Shown piece by piece: positions 34,061 to 45,825 of a stretch of 64,000 nt of DNA. Position 1 is the stretch's first letter. Every line of letters begins with the position of its first letter. Under the pieces are notes generated by a model, which was not told where the DNA came from, did no database searches, and saw only the letters and a program-made list of their open reading frames with translations. The translations under genes were made by a program, and so were the position numbers. Source of the stretch: Ipomoea triloba (lineage: Eukaryota; Streptophyta; Magnoliopsida; Solanales; Convolvulaceae); NCBI RefSeq assembly GCF_003576645.1, contig NC_044920.1, positions 6,070,412 through 6,134,411 on the forward strand. The letters run 5' to 3'.

Positions 34061-35274
34061 TGTTATCAAGGATGAAAAATTGGAGTCGAATTACGTGTTG
34101 GCATTTAGGGGGTTAAGAGACAAGAGTTGCATGAATGGCTAAAAAACAAAAGAATCATAAGGAAAGAGATAAGCAAGGATAGACTAAGGAAAACAATGAA
34201 AAGGAACCAGAGAGTGGATGTCTTAGCTAGTTCTTGCGGTTGATCCTACTAAGGGGATTTTAGACAATGTGACTCGGTCTCAATCAAGGGAGCCCACGGC
34301 ACCATCATCGGGTGGCGTCACACTCCAGACTCCCAATTCCTCATTCGGATGGGGCATTCTATCGAACAGTTGGTCTACCACTCCTACCGAGCCTCATCCT
34401 CTCGGATTAAGGGCGGGGATGTGGTCGATTAGGACTCATGTGGATCCGCTATCGCGCAATCCACACTTCCTCTAACTCTATTATCTATCCTGGCCGAAAA
34501 TATAAGCAAATCAAGATAAGCATCAACCACACAAGACATTAAAACCCTAATTCATCATTTCTACAATCAATAGAAGAATTTCAACAAATCAATCACAATA
34601 GCTAGGTTGGAGCATCCAATCCCCTAAACTAAACTATCCAATCATCATCTAATTCATTAAATCAAAGAAAAAGATAACAACAATTAAATCAAATGGAAAT
34701 TGTAATGAAATTAAAGAAAAGAAAAGTACAGTAGAGATACCAATGTATTGCAAGAACTCTATTACATCTTCTCTTCAATTCCTCCAATCTAGCTAGATCT
34801 ACTCCCTAAACTAAAGAAATCTAGAACTAAGGATTTTGGGGAAATTCCCCTAAGGAGGGGAAAGAAAATGAAATCAGATCTAAACTAGAATTGGGATCCT
34901 CTCGAAAATGTTGAGGATTCACTTAAATAGTCTTCATTAGCCAAATCCCATTTTGTCCTTAATGGTCCCGTCCATGCTAGCTCCACGCGTGGAGGCCTGG
35001 CGTGGAACCATACTAGAACTGTTCCACGCCAGCCCCACACGTGGGAGAGGCGTGGACCCTCTGTGCCTGCTTCGTTTCTTCGTTTGTTCCTTCCTTCGGC
35101 CTCGGGTCCTGTTTTGTCCTGCGGGAATAGCTTCAAAACACAACACAAAGTGGAGTTTGCAAGAATGATCACATCCGAGCTTATTATGCATGAATTGATT
35201 ACAAATTGGTGTAAAAAACAGTGCGTTTGAGTCCTTAAATCGACCCTAAACCCGACTACTTTTGGCGCTTATCA
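34061..35274 (-). repeat. Probable solo LTR of a Gypsy element nested in the Copia LTR
   Basis: On the - strand it starts TGATAAGCGCCAAAAGTAGT, a start typical of Athila/Tat-type LTRs, and ends CCTTGATAACA. The flanking 5-mers (TGTCG and CTACG) do not match well, so the ends are uncertain. Sequence on both sides belongs to the surrounding Copia LTR. No coding content was recognised. Confidence 0.45.
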
Positions 35275-35430
35275 CTACGTTACGGAAAGGGCACGATTAG
35301 TGTGGGCTTGATGATCAAAGCACTAGATATTGAAAATTAATTGTATCTTGTAACCAAGGAGTGGTGGATATAGTGGATTCCTCCTGGAGATAGGAGAAAG
35401 TGGAGTAGGAAGATTACATACACCTTCTAA

Positions 35431-35724
35431 GAGTTAATTCCAGCAATGGTCCTCGACTATGTTGATTTTCCAAAATTAGTCCCCGACTTTTAATTTGGAC
35501 AATTTAGGTCCCCTAACTTTCAAATTCTTTCCAATGTTGGTCCTTTAGTCAAATTTTGGTTAAATTGAGGTCAAATGAAGTGGTAAAATTGTCCGTTCAC
35601 CTATTTAGTTTATTATTACTTGTATTTCTCCTGTCTTATACGCTGTATATATGAATATAATCTCAGCCGAAGTTTCAATCGAAGCCATATAATTTCAATC
35701 GATGTCTCTTCGACTGATATTATA

Positions 35725-35761
<37 letters not shown>

Positions 35762-35963
35762 CGTATAGGACAGAAGAAATACGAGTATACAAGTGAACGG
35801 ACAATTTTACACCTTCATTTGACCTCAATTTAACCAAAATTTGACAAAATGACCAACATTGGAAAGAATTTGAAAGTCAAGGGACCTAAATTGTCCAAAT
35901 TAAAAGTCGGGGACTAATTTTGGAAAATCAACATAGTCGGAGGATCATTGCTGGAATTAAGTC
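35431..35963. mobile_element. Foldback MULE (MITE with very long inverted repeats)
   Basis: The 10-bp duplication CACCTTCTAA flanks it (35421-35430 and 35964-35973). The arms, from GAGTTAATTCCAGCAATGG onward, are inverted repeats of about 150 bp or more with few mismatches. A (TA)n run and further inverted motifs (TTCATATATA, CGTATA) occupy the centre, so almost the whole element can fold back. It is non-coding. Confidence 0.92.
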
Positions 35964-36208
35964 CACCTTCTAACCACTGTAAATTTCTTGTGTCTTTTAT
36001 TGTTTTACTTTATTTATTTATGCATGCATAATCCACACGTGAAACACGCACTACATAATTATTTATTATTCCGCTGTGTACAAGACACTAACAAACTGTT
36101 AAGTGTTTTGATTTTGATTTTAGCTTAGCAATTTGAATTGGATTAAAGTCTATTCACCACCAACCCCCCCCCCCCCTAGACTTTACCTTATCTCTTTTGG
36201 GACCAACA

Positions 36209-38596
36209 TTACTGATAACATTATGATTGCTTATGAGATGCAACATTACTTGAAGAGAAAAAGATATGGGAGGGTGGGTTGTGGTACTCTTAAACTAGAT
36301 ATGAGTAAAGCCTACGATGGAGTAGAATGACCTTTGCTTCGGGCTATTATGTTGAAACTAGGATTTCATGAGAGATGGGTTAATATGATTTATCACTGTG
36401 TTTCCATTGCTGTCTATTTTGTCTTGAACCAGAATGAAGAGATAGGTCCTATTGTTCCTAGTATAGGTCTCCATCAAGGAGATCATCTTTCTCCTTACAT
36501 TTTCTTGTTAATTGCTGAGGGCTTTAGTAGTCCTATTGACAAGTTTGTAAGAATGGGGAAATTGCATGGGATTTCTATTGCTAGGTTTGCTCCTTCTGTG
36601 TCTCACTTGTTTTTTGCTGATGACTCATACATCTTCTTTAAAGCTTCCCCCTCCGAGAGCCTCTAATATTAAGCAACCCCTAAACCATGTGCTTCAGTAT
36701 TAATGTTGAGGAGGATCTTAGGGAGAGAATTGGGAACATTCTAGGGGTGAGGAATATGGGGAGAAAGGAGAATAACCTTGGTCTTCCAATGATTGTAGGA
36801 AGGAACATAAGACAGATTTTTGGCTTTATCAAGGATAAGATCCTGAAACGTATCCAATGTTGGATAATAGATTTCTTTCTAGGGCAGGGAGAGAGGTCCT
36901 CCTTAAGAGTGTCATCCAAACAATTCCTTCTTATGCTGTGTGAGTTTTTCTACTTCCAAAAGAGTTAACTAAGGAGATTGAAACTACTTTGAATGCCTTT
37001 TGGTGGAAGGGGAGTAGGTGAGGGTAAAGGTATACACTGGAAATCCTGGAATGATTTATACATCCCTAAGGAGTGGGGTGGGATGGGGTTTCGAAAGTTT
37101 AGAGAGTTTAATATTGACATGCTCAGTAAACAAGCATGGAGACTTATCATCAACCCGAATTCGTAGGTAAGCAAGATTTATAAGGCTAGATACTATCCCT
37201 CATATACTTTTTAGAGGCTCAAAGTGGTTCTAATCCTTCCCTAATTTGAAGGAGCTTGCTGGAAACTCAGGATATCATAAGAATGCATAGCAGGTGGAGA
37301 GTAGAAACAGGGAGATGCATCAAAATTTGGAAGGACAAGTGGCTGCCTAATTAGGATAATCCTAGTGTTAGCTCTTTCCCATCCCTCCTGATGGAAAATG
37401 CATCTGTTAACACTTTGATGGTTCGTATTGAAAACAGTTGGGATGAAGAAATAATTAGAGAAATTTTCAACCCCAAAGATGCTGAGTTGATTACGAAAAT
37501 CTCCCTTGCTAGACATCAAACTCAGGACAAAGTCATTTGGGCTCCAGATGATCTTGGGAACTTCTCAGTTAAGAGTTTCTATAATGTTTTAAATGAAGAA
37601 TTAAGACATCAAGACAAAGAGGACTGGGCTATTCTTTGGAAGTTGAAAGTTCCCCCTAAAATCAAGATTTTCTTCTAGCAAGTTTGTTCCAATTGTCTGC
37701 TTACTAGGGACTTACTAAAACAAAGAAGAGTGAATTATGAGGATATTTGCCCTCTCTACACTGTTGAGAATGAATTAATATGGCATAGTTTTATCGATTG
37801 TGCTTATGTTAAGGAGGTTTGGAGACTAATGAGAATTCAGCCCCAAGTTTCTTCATCACAATCATTCCGGTGCTAGTTTTTGCAAATTCTCCAAGGGATG
37901 TCGAAGGAAAAGGTGTGCTCCGTAATTTTAATTTGTTGGGAAGTCTGGAGGCAACATAATGTAAAAATTTGGGAGAACAAAAGCCCTGTTAGGCTTTCCA
38001 AAACCATAAGAAAAGCTACATGATATCTTGAAGATTGGAGGAAAGCTTGTTGTGCTGATACTAGTCCTGAAGATAAAAGTCAGACCAATGTTAAATAGGC
38101 CAATACGCAAAAGGGTTTTCTAAAGCTTAATATTGATGCAGATTTCGATACGGATCATAAAGCTATGGGTTTTGGTAGTGTGCTAAGAAACTATGAGAGC
38201 ATATTCATTGCTGCAAGGGGCATCCAGTGCAGGGGCATCTACTCACCAAGAGAAGTAGAGGTTGTGGTAGGGAATCTCTCAGCTGGATTAAGGACATGGA
38301 TTTGGATAATGTTTTCGTGGAAACTGACTCTCTCTCAGTTGTTAAGAGTCTTGATCTAAATATTGGAGAGTCTTACTTTAATTTAATGATTACTGATGTA
38401 AAAAACTTATTGAGTAGTTTCTCTCAAGTATTTTTACCGTTTGTTAAATGATCAGCGAATCGGGCGGCTCACACTGTTGCAACTCAGTCTGTTTTTAATG
38501 CTGGTTGTTCGAAGTGGTTTGATAACCCTCCCCCTATCTTTGTAATGTTCTTTCTTCGGAGTTGATTAATTAAATGTTTCTGTTTCTGTTTAAAAA
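36209..38596 (+). pseudogene. LINE RT, zinc knuckle and RNase H remains (right part of the split LINE)
   Basis: It resumes the RT at ITDNIMIAYEMQHYL, with LDMSKAYDGVEW, LHQGDHLSPYIF and the catalytic FADD at 36613-36624. The zf-RVT region follows (ILWKLKVPPKIKIFF, about 37640), then an RNase H-like region (LNIDADFDTDHKAMGFGSVL, about 38125). Numerous stops and frameshifts are present. The end is an A-rich tail TTTAAAAAAA at about 38596, followed by the target duplication copy at 38597-38616. Confidence 0.88.
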
Positions 38597-38616
38597 AATA
38601 GTATAGGGGTGAAAGT
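38597..38616 (+). repeat. Right target-site duplication of the split LINE
   Basis: Identical to 8904-8923 (AATAGTATAGGGGTGAAAGT). It directly follows the LINE A-tail. Confidence 0.8.
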
Positions 38617-38842
38617 TAAACAGGACGAAATGTTTGGGCATCTTTTGTATTTATACCTAAGTTTGGGGTTCAAATAACAATTTCACCTTTCTTCTTCTCT
38701 GAAGTGTCTTGGGAACAAAGCTTCTACCCCTTTTTTTCTCTCTTTCTCCCTCACTGTTCGTATAGATCAATAACATCGTACGTCTTTTCACTGAATCGGA
38801 AAACCAACTGCAAAGCTCTGAAGAATTTCCAAAACATAAAAA
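38617..38842 (+). promoter_or_regulatory. Remaining proximal promoter and 5' UTR of PAA
   Basis: Only about 226 bp separate the LINE target duplication from the PAA start codon. The stretch contains a CTTTCTTCTTCTCT pyrimidine tract (about 38687) and TTTTTTTCTCTCTTTCTCCC (about 38731), typical of a plant leader. No clear TATA box was seen. Any more distal control elements now lie beyond the LINE or inside it. Confidence 0.45.
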
Positions 38843-41650
38843 ATGAGTAGAGGAAGCGGCGGCGGCTATGATCGGCATATTACGATCTTCTCGCCGGAAG
38901 GACGTCTCTTTCAAGTCGGTAAGCAGAAGGATTTTTGTTCACTCTTTAAAACTCTAAAGTTCACACGTAATGCAATTTACTTCACTTTCAGCTCCACCAA
39001 AATTGGGGTTTTTTCTTCCTCTCTTTGTTTTTTGTTGGTGTAAAATTGGTAGGGCTTTTTTTATTTTGTGAACAGAATACGCGTTTAAGGCTGTGAAGGC
39101 CGCTGGAATCACCTCCATTGGCGTCCGAGGAAAAGACTCTGTATGTGTGGTTACTCAGAAGAAAGTCCCGGTAAGTTCTTATATTTAATCAGTTTCATTT
39201 AGCTATTGAGGATTTATGCTTAGTTGTTACGGAGTAGTATGTTTTTTAATAGCTGGAAAATCTGTATATGTGACAATTACAATTTATGATAGATACAATT
39301 AAATTTAGGTGATTCTAGTGTTCCTGAATTTTGTACAAATTGATCCAGGATTAGATTAGGTTAATAATTATTAATTTTTACACTGATGACTGTGGATTTA
39401 CATTTTTAATGTGATTATTGTGAGCAGGACAAGCTATTGGATCAGACAAGTGTAACCCATCTGTTTCCGGTAACCAAGTATCTTGGATTGTTGGCTACTG
39501 GAATAACAGGTTTGTTTCTTTTAGTTCTTGAATGAATAAATGAAACAATGAACTTGTTGGAGCGGTAGAGGATGTTTTGTAATTTTGTTAATTGGAAAAG
39601 AATGTGCCATTCTTGATGATGCTAGTGTGTAGGAGGATGTTCATCACATTGCGGTATCATTCATCCATCATGAGCATAATGTCTTGATAGGTTGTCAAAT
39701 GGTCCTTCGTTTCGGTTGGTCTGTTGCATTTCTTCAGGCTCAGGGTCTTGAAATCTCTTGGTAATAATTGGAAATAGACCATATATTCTATGATTTGTAT
39801 TTTAGATGATGGAAGACCTTGATATTAGGAGAGTTTGTATTTATGCTCCCAATGTGTAAGTCCTTAAGTCCTTTTTCTTGTTGTTATAGCTTTGTGGCAT
39901 TCTTTTCCAGCCTTTATGAACTTTTTTAAAAGATTGGGACAAAACTAATTAATTGTCAATTACTTATTTTACATGGAGTAAATAAACATGTAAAAAGTTA
40001 ACAATGGTATTTTTGTCTTTAACTTGCTCAATAAGTTGGAGTGCTTGCTGGAAGCACATTGTAACTTTTCTGCTTAGTATAAAAACATTTCCATGATGTG
40101 CATACATCATTGGCACAATGGTGGTCTCTGGATTTGGAATTTTTACCAAAACATGAATCTCTTTCTTACTGTTTCCAATCCATTCTTGCAGCTGATGCTA
40201 GGACCTTGGTCCAACAGGCTAGGAATGAAGCTGCTGAGTTCCGCTTTAGATATGGATATGAAATGCCAGTGGATGTGCTGGCCAGATGGTATGCTAAACT
40301 GTTTCAAATGATTCTTTTGTTCTGTTCATTGGATTAACAATAACTGTCATGGCCAGTATGTAATTAGCTGGGCGCCATGGTTCTCTAGTCATTAAATGCA
40401 AAATGAGGATGCTTACATGAGCAGCCAACTATATATCATTCTTATAGATATTGACTTCTCTTTGATGAATTATTGCAGTAGTAGTATTTTAATTAGGTAA
40501 TAAGTATGTGTCAATGAGACAATGAACATATACATAATTGCAGACAATCTGAGATCTCTACCCTGCGTTTACATGCATAATCTTATTCAAATAAGATATA
40601 ATAAGTGCTTTTCAACATAAACAGGATTGCAGACAAATCACAGGTCTATACCCAGCATGCTTATATGAGACCACTTGGAGTAGGTTTGTCCAGGATCACT
40701 TGTACACTTATCTATTAATTTATAGTTTGCTGCTTCAATATGTTGGTCCCCATTCTGATTCGTCATCTTTGCAATGTGCAGTTGCAATGGTTCTGGGAAT
40801 AGATGAGGAGAAAGGCCCTCAGCTCTTCAAGTGTGATCCTGCAGGTCATTTTTTTGGTCACAAGGTGCTTGGAAAACCTATATGTCCTCTTATGTGTTTG
40901 AATTTCTGTTCTTCACTTTACTTGATTCTTTTTTATGCCTGTTAGTGTTAGAGCCAAACCCATGTATCTGTTTGCCAAACCTGGATCCTGGTTGTCAGCT
41001 CAACTGATTCTGATTGATCCTCTAATCAGCTTTTAAAATCTTTATCCATCTGCAAAACGTATTTCTTTCTCCTTTTTTTTTTTTTTAATATGTTTTCTTC
41101 CATGAAGTTGAATTCCTTTTAAGCATGTTAAAATTAAGCATACATCACATTTTGGTCTGGTATTAACAAATAAAATTGTTGCAGGCAACTAGTGCTGGAG
41201 TAAAAGAACAAGAGGCAATCAACTTTCTTGAGAAGAAAATGAAAAATGACCCTGCTTTCAGTTATGAAGAAACTGTACAGGTGAAAAGAAAATGCAAAAC
41301 AAAAACATGTTTTTAAACTCATTTTCCTCGCACCTGTGGAGGAAATGCTGAACCATCATCTTTTAAAATGGCCTAATTGGCTGTCATATATCTATGTTGT
41401 TTTGTAGACTGCAATCTCTGCTCTCCAATCTGTTCTACAAGAAGATTTCAAGGCCAGTGAGATTGAGGTACTTTCATTCCCCTTTCCCCTCCTGGAAATG
41501 AAGAAAGGGTTCTTGTCTGTCTGATTGCGATATATGTCAACTGCTGTATCTGTCCAGGTTGGCGTTGTGAGGCAAGAAGATCCATCCTTTAGAGTGTTAT
41601 CCACTGAGGAGATTGATGAGCATTTGACAGCCATCAGCGAGCGTGACTAA
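38843..41650 (+). CDS. PAA1: 20S proteasome alpha subunit type-6 (alpha1, PAA)
   Basis: This non-catalytic subunit of the outer alpha ring of the 20S proteasome core acts in the nucleus and cytosol. Nine exons encode 246 aa: 38843-38918, 39076-39170, 39428-39509, 40192-40288, 40625-40683, 40782-40864, 41185-41280, 41408-41467, 41558-41650. All introns are GT-AG and the phases close to a TAA. The N-terminus [20 protein letters not shown], then RLFQVEYA, is the proteasome alpha-type signature that gates and assembles the ring. Later segments [35 protein letters not shown] and HLTAISERD match plant alpha-6 proteins over the full length. The length equals that of the Arabidopsis orthologues. The gene appears intact; its promoter is closely bounded by a LINE insertion. 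Confidence 0.97.
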
Positions 41651-41982
41651 TCAGCCACACAAAGATTAGTCACACAATACTTATTTTACGTTGAAATCTG
41701 TGGTGTTGAAAGTTGGTGAGATTCACTTCACTTCACTTTTCAGTAAGACATTGTTTCATATGCATGGAACCTTGAATTCAGCCATTGTTTCATTTCAGAT
41801 TGTTGTAGACTTCTTGTAGTTAATTAAAATTGAATATCTTTTGATTAAATTTCAGGTAAAACATGAATCTTTTTAGTTGGAACTTTAGGCAGTTCTGTAG
41901 AAAAGATTTTAGCTGTACTGCCATTTCTCTGCACCCTTCATGGTATATACCTGAAATGCTAACAGTACTTGGTGCAATCTAA
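41651..41982 (+). other. PAA 3' UTR and short spacer
   Basis: It is AT-rich and non-coding, and ends at the TAA that is the target of the MITE at 41983. Confidence 0.5.
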
Positions 41983-42460
41983 GGGTGTGTTTGGTTCATG
42001 GGTTCACACACTCGGAATGGGAATCAAAATCATAGTTAGTGTTTGGTTGACAACTTTTTAAAACACAATTATGGATTTGATTATTACCCCTCCAATTAAA
42101 AATTCCATTCCCTAATTAAAAACGGGTATCATTTCATTTTAGTGGTAATCTGATTTTTAAGTTTAGATTAGTGTTTTTAGATTTTTGTTTTGATTATTTT
42201 TTGTAATATTGGTGCTTTGGATGTCATTATATTAGGATAAATTGCCTTAATTTTTTATTTTTGTGTTTTTTAAAACCTATATTCCCATTATAGGGTCATA
42301 TATAATCAGGGTCATATATAATCAAACATCAATATTGGTAATCATTCTAATTCCATCTTACTACCAAACATGCAAAATACTTTTCACCAAAATCCATTAT
42401 TATTATAAGTATTTTATTCCAATTCCGATTCCGATTCCCTTATGCAAACCAAACACACCC
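41983..42460. mobile_element. Tourist/PIF-like MITE
   Basis: The ends GGGTGTGTTTGGTTCATG and CAAACCAAACACACCC are inverted repeats, with TAA at 41980-41982 and 42461-42463. Subterminal GGAATGGGAATC and GATTCCGATTCC are inverted too. It shares its family-level ends with 62688-62988. It has no coding capacity. Confidence 0.85.
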
Positions 42461-42463
42461 TAA

Positions 42464-42856
42464 ATAACATACAATGTTAGCCGTTTTTGTTGTTTGACAC
42501 GGTAGAAATTCCCTATTTTTAAGCTATAATTACTTCTCAGAGTTACAGGCTATGAAATAAGCAGCAGCAGTTATGGTGATGACATACAAATTATGAAGTT
42601 TATGTATGTTAGTTCTTCCAGTTCACCAAACTCCCTTTAATAGGCATTCTTTTGATCCAACCACTCTTGATGCTGTGTAGAGTATACCCATTTTGTCCAG
42701 GGCAACATGTTCTGGTTTCTTTAGAAACCCATACCCAAGTTACTCATTCTCTATCCCCATTCATGCAAGGATACAAATTACAACCCACTGATCAGTGATT
42801 ACAGATCAGATTTAGCATAAAATATGCGTGCTACATTTGTTTTGAAACGATTCTCT
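42464..42856. other. AT-rich spacer, nothing recognised
   Basis: No ORF, repeat end or RNA gene could be supported in this stretch. Confidence 0.4.
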
Positions 42857-42970
42857 GGTTAATGATTTCATTTTTTAAGGTTCAACTTAATTTTGGTTAA
42901 TGATTTCATTTTTTAAGGTTCAACTTAATTTTGGTTAATGATTTCATTTTTTAAGGTTCAACTTAATTTT
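42857..42970. repeat. Tandem repeat, 3 x 38 bp
   Basis: The unit GGTTAATGATTTCATTTTTT followed by AAGGTTCAACTTAATTTT occurs three times without any difference seen, so it is young. Confidence 0.92.
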
Positions 42971-43062
42971 AGTCACTATTGGAACCGCTTCAATTTCATT
43001 ATTCACACAAACACACTTAAGAAATGTTTCATATTATGATCTATGGAAACCCATGTGTTTTA

Positions 43063-43656
43063 TGGCATGTTTGGTTGGATGGAAAATCAATTCCATGGAA
43101 AAAAAATTTCAAAAAGTTGAGGAAATGAGTTACTTATTATGTTGTTTGGTTGGATTGAAAATGTTTTCCATTAATTTTGACTTCCCAAAAGAGGAGGAAA
43201 ACAAATTCTTAGATTGAGATAGGTATTTTGTTTTCCAAAGAGATTGGGAAGAAAGTATTAAGTCCTTGACTATTTACCCTCATCAAAATTGATTAATTAC
43301 ACAGGTGCACTACACGCGCCGCCCTGGGTGCGATGAGGCACAGTTACTATGCCATTTGGTGGGCCTCACTGGGACTTGACAAAATTGTGAAATAGCCGGA
43401 GAAAAACACCCCTTAAATTTCATCTTCCCATTTGTATAAAAACTCATCAATTAGTTTTTGTTCCTAAAACATTGTGCCAATGTTAATTAATGTGGATGAC
43501 CTTACCATTCCAAATCCAACCAAACAATGAAATTCATATTCCCAGTAATTTCTTTTCCATCAACCAAACAGAAGGATCTATTTTCCTAGTAATTTGTTTT
43601 TCATGGAATTTGAATTCAATTTCCTTCAAATATTTTCCAACGAACCAAACGGACTG
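43063..43656. mobile_element. PIF-like MITE
   Basis: The left end TGGCATGTTTGGTTGGATGG and right end CCAACGAACCAAACGGACTG are imperfect inverted repeats, with TTA on both sides (43060-43062, 43657-43659). Internal blocks (TTCCCAAAAG, GAAAACAAATTCTTAG, TTTCCTTCAAATATTTTCCA) are shared with the MITE at 62250-62684, so both are one family. Confidence 0.75.
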
Positions 43657-43867
43657 TTAGTGTTTTGGAAACCTTTCTTTTCAATAAACCAAAAATTCAT
43701 AAAATGTTTTAGTTGTTTTTCTAATTTTAAAAAACATGTCTCTTAAAAATTAGTAAATAATTAATATTTATGTATATTAAAATATTTGTAAATACACTTT
43801 TTTTTTTCTTGAGTCTAGTATTCTATGTTTTCCTGTATTTTTTTTTCCTATTTTCATGCTATTTTAA

Positions 43868-44052
43868 GGTTGTGTTTGGAAAACAAGAAAATGACTTATG
43901 GGAAATGAGTTATTTTTTTTAGAAAACATTTTTCTTTTTTAGTGTTTGGTTGCATTCCAGAAAACTATCTTGTTGTGTTTGGTTCATTTTTTCGAAAAAT
44001 GAGCAGAATATAGAATTAAGCATTTTAATTGTTTTGTTTATAATATAAAATT

Positions 44053-44094
<42 letters not shown>

Positions 44095-44796
44095 TTTAAA
44101 TCTAATTAAAAAATAACTAATAAGATATGAAAATAATCAACCAAAGTCTTTCAATTCAAAATAACAAATCCAAATAACTAAAGTTTTACCATCCACAATT
44201 ACAAACAAAAATTGCTAAAACATTTATCTATAATATAAAGTCTAACAATCCATAATAAAGTCATACTAAAAAGTCTTTAAAAAAAAAACATAAAATAAAA
44301 TACACTGGGAAACCAGTGCTTTGGTTTCCCAAGTTGGACACCGAACACCAGTCTGGTTTCCGCACAGCTAGCGTGTTTTCGGTTGTGAGTTTTCGTCCCC
44401 ACAATAAAAAACCGTCTCCGGTGGTTGAGATATGCCAGATCTGTCACCGGATGAAAAAAAAAATTTAAAACATTAAAAAGAAAACAGAGAAAAAAATACC
44501 TTGGTAGAAAGATGGTGACAGAAGATGAAGAAAAAGCTGCTGGAAGAAGATGAAGAAGAAGCCGCTGGAAGAAGATGAAGTAGAAGAAGGAGAAAGCTTT
44601 GGTAGACTCTGGTTGCGCTCTCGTGAAGGTTGTGGAAAATGACTTTTGCCATTTTTTTGTGGAAGTCATTTCCTTGAAAATAAGCCTCATTTTTCCCTTG
44701 ACTGGAGTGATTTTCTGTTGACTTTAATTTTTCTTGCTCTTTCAAATACGAGAAACCCAGAAAATGAAATTATTTTTCGGGTTTTCAAACACACCC
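43868..44796. mobile_element. Larger Tourist-like non-autonomous element
   Basis: The ends GGTTGTGTTTGGAAAACAAG and GGGTTTTCAAACACACCC are inverted, with TAA at 43865-43867 and 44797-44799. The interior contains an (AAT)n run (44056-44092) and a GAAGATGAAGAAGAAGC-type repeat block (about 44525-44590). Open frames on the - strand here look like by-products of low-complexity sequence; no transposase motif was found. Confidence 0.78.
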
Positions 44797-44931
44797 TAAG
44801 TTTCATTATTTTAGTTGACAAGGTTTTTTTTTTAATTTTTTTAATTTTTATTTTCCCCTAAATTAGAACTACTTTATTAATATAAAAAAAATTACACCAT
44901 GAGAGCATAAAATGATGCATAAGGCATCCGC

Positions 44932-45457
44932 GGATCGTTATAACCTGGACCAGGGTGCACAATGCATTGTGCACCCCTAAGGAGATGAGTTCTGTGTATT
45001 CTAGGCAATCGTTCTGTGTATTCTACGCAATCATTGATCATTCTGTGTATTATAGACAACTGTTATGTGTATTCATGTTAGTAACACATGTTGTGATGTG
45101 TTTGTGCATTCGAATGTTAGGATACACAGAATATTAACACAAAATACATAGAGCTCATCCTCCTAACATTCGAATGCACAAACACATCACAACTTGTGTT
45201 ATTAACATGAATACATAGAGCGGTTGCCTATAATACACAGAATATTGACACAAAATACACAAAACTCATCCTCCTAAACATTCGAATGCACAAACATATC
45301 ACAACTTGTGTTACTAACATAAATACATTGAACGGTTGCCTAAAATACACAGAATGATTGCCTAGAATACACAGAATAATTACCAAAAATACACAAAACT
45401 CATCTCCTTACGGAGTGCACAATGCATTGTGCACCCTGCTCCATAATATAAATGGCC
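44932..45457. mobile_element. Foldback MULE-type element
   Basis: The 9-bp duplication GGCATCCGC is at 44923-44931 and 45458-45466. Each end carries the palindrome GTGCACAATGCATTGTGCAC next to a TATAA-CTGGACCAGG / CCTGCTCCATAATATA inverted repeat. Internally, repeats of TTCTGTGTATTCTAG and their complement CTAGAATACACAG let the element fold on itself. Non-coding. Confidence 0.88.
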
Positions 45458-45466
45458 GGCATCCGC

Positions 45467-45825
45467 ACGACTGAAATTTCTCCCCTTGCAAATCTTAGTT
45501 GGCATTTTAAAAAAAAAAATTGTCATGTTGCTGTTGCTTTGCAATTTTGACAATGCAGAAATGCAAAATTTGTAATTTTGCTGTTAGAATTGAAAATTTT
45601 GTAATTTTGCTGTTAGAATTGCAAAGTCCCTTTTTCATATCATATTTCTTTATTATTATATTATTATTATTAGTATTATTTTATTAATAAAAAATAATTT
45701 TTTATAAGGTAATGTGATAGTAGGACTATTTTTGAAAGAAGAGAGAATTGCATGGATAAAAAGTTGTGGTGGAGTCAGAAAAAATTTCGGGGGGGAGGTA
45801 GTTTAAAAAATGAAACACTTAAAAG
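45467..45825. other. AT-rich spacer between two MULE-type elements
   Basis: A short direct repeat (GTAATTTTGCTGTTAGAATT, at about 45570 and 45610) is present. There is no gene. Confidence 0.45.

Larger units (their letters stand above)
32708..36208 (+). repeat. Large solo LTR (Copia, SIRE/Maximus-like) inserted in LINE RT
   Basis: It starts TGTTAGGAATAAATTG and ends TTTTGGGACCAACA, and is flanked by the 5-bp duplication TTACT (32703-32707 and 36209-36213). Removing it restores the LINE reading GRLIT-DNIM. It ends like the LTR at 1-400. The motif TGATGATCAAAGCACTAG occurs at about 33937 and 35309. It has itself been invaded by an LTR (about 34061-35274) and a foldback MULE (35431-35963); without them it is about 1.7 kb. 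No internal Copia coding region remains. Confidence 0.88.

Noticed and set aside
34056..35279. Target duplication TGTCG/CTACG for the nested LTR
   Set aside because: Only a few of the five bases agree, so it cannot be claimed.
44277..44745. Two overlapping - strand frames rich in F, S and L
   Set aside because: They come from GAAGATGAAGAAG-type low-complexity sequence inside a MITE-like element; there are no transposase motifs.
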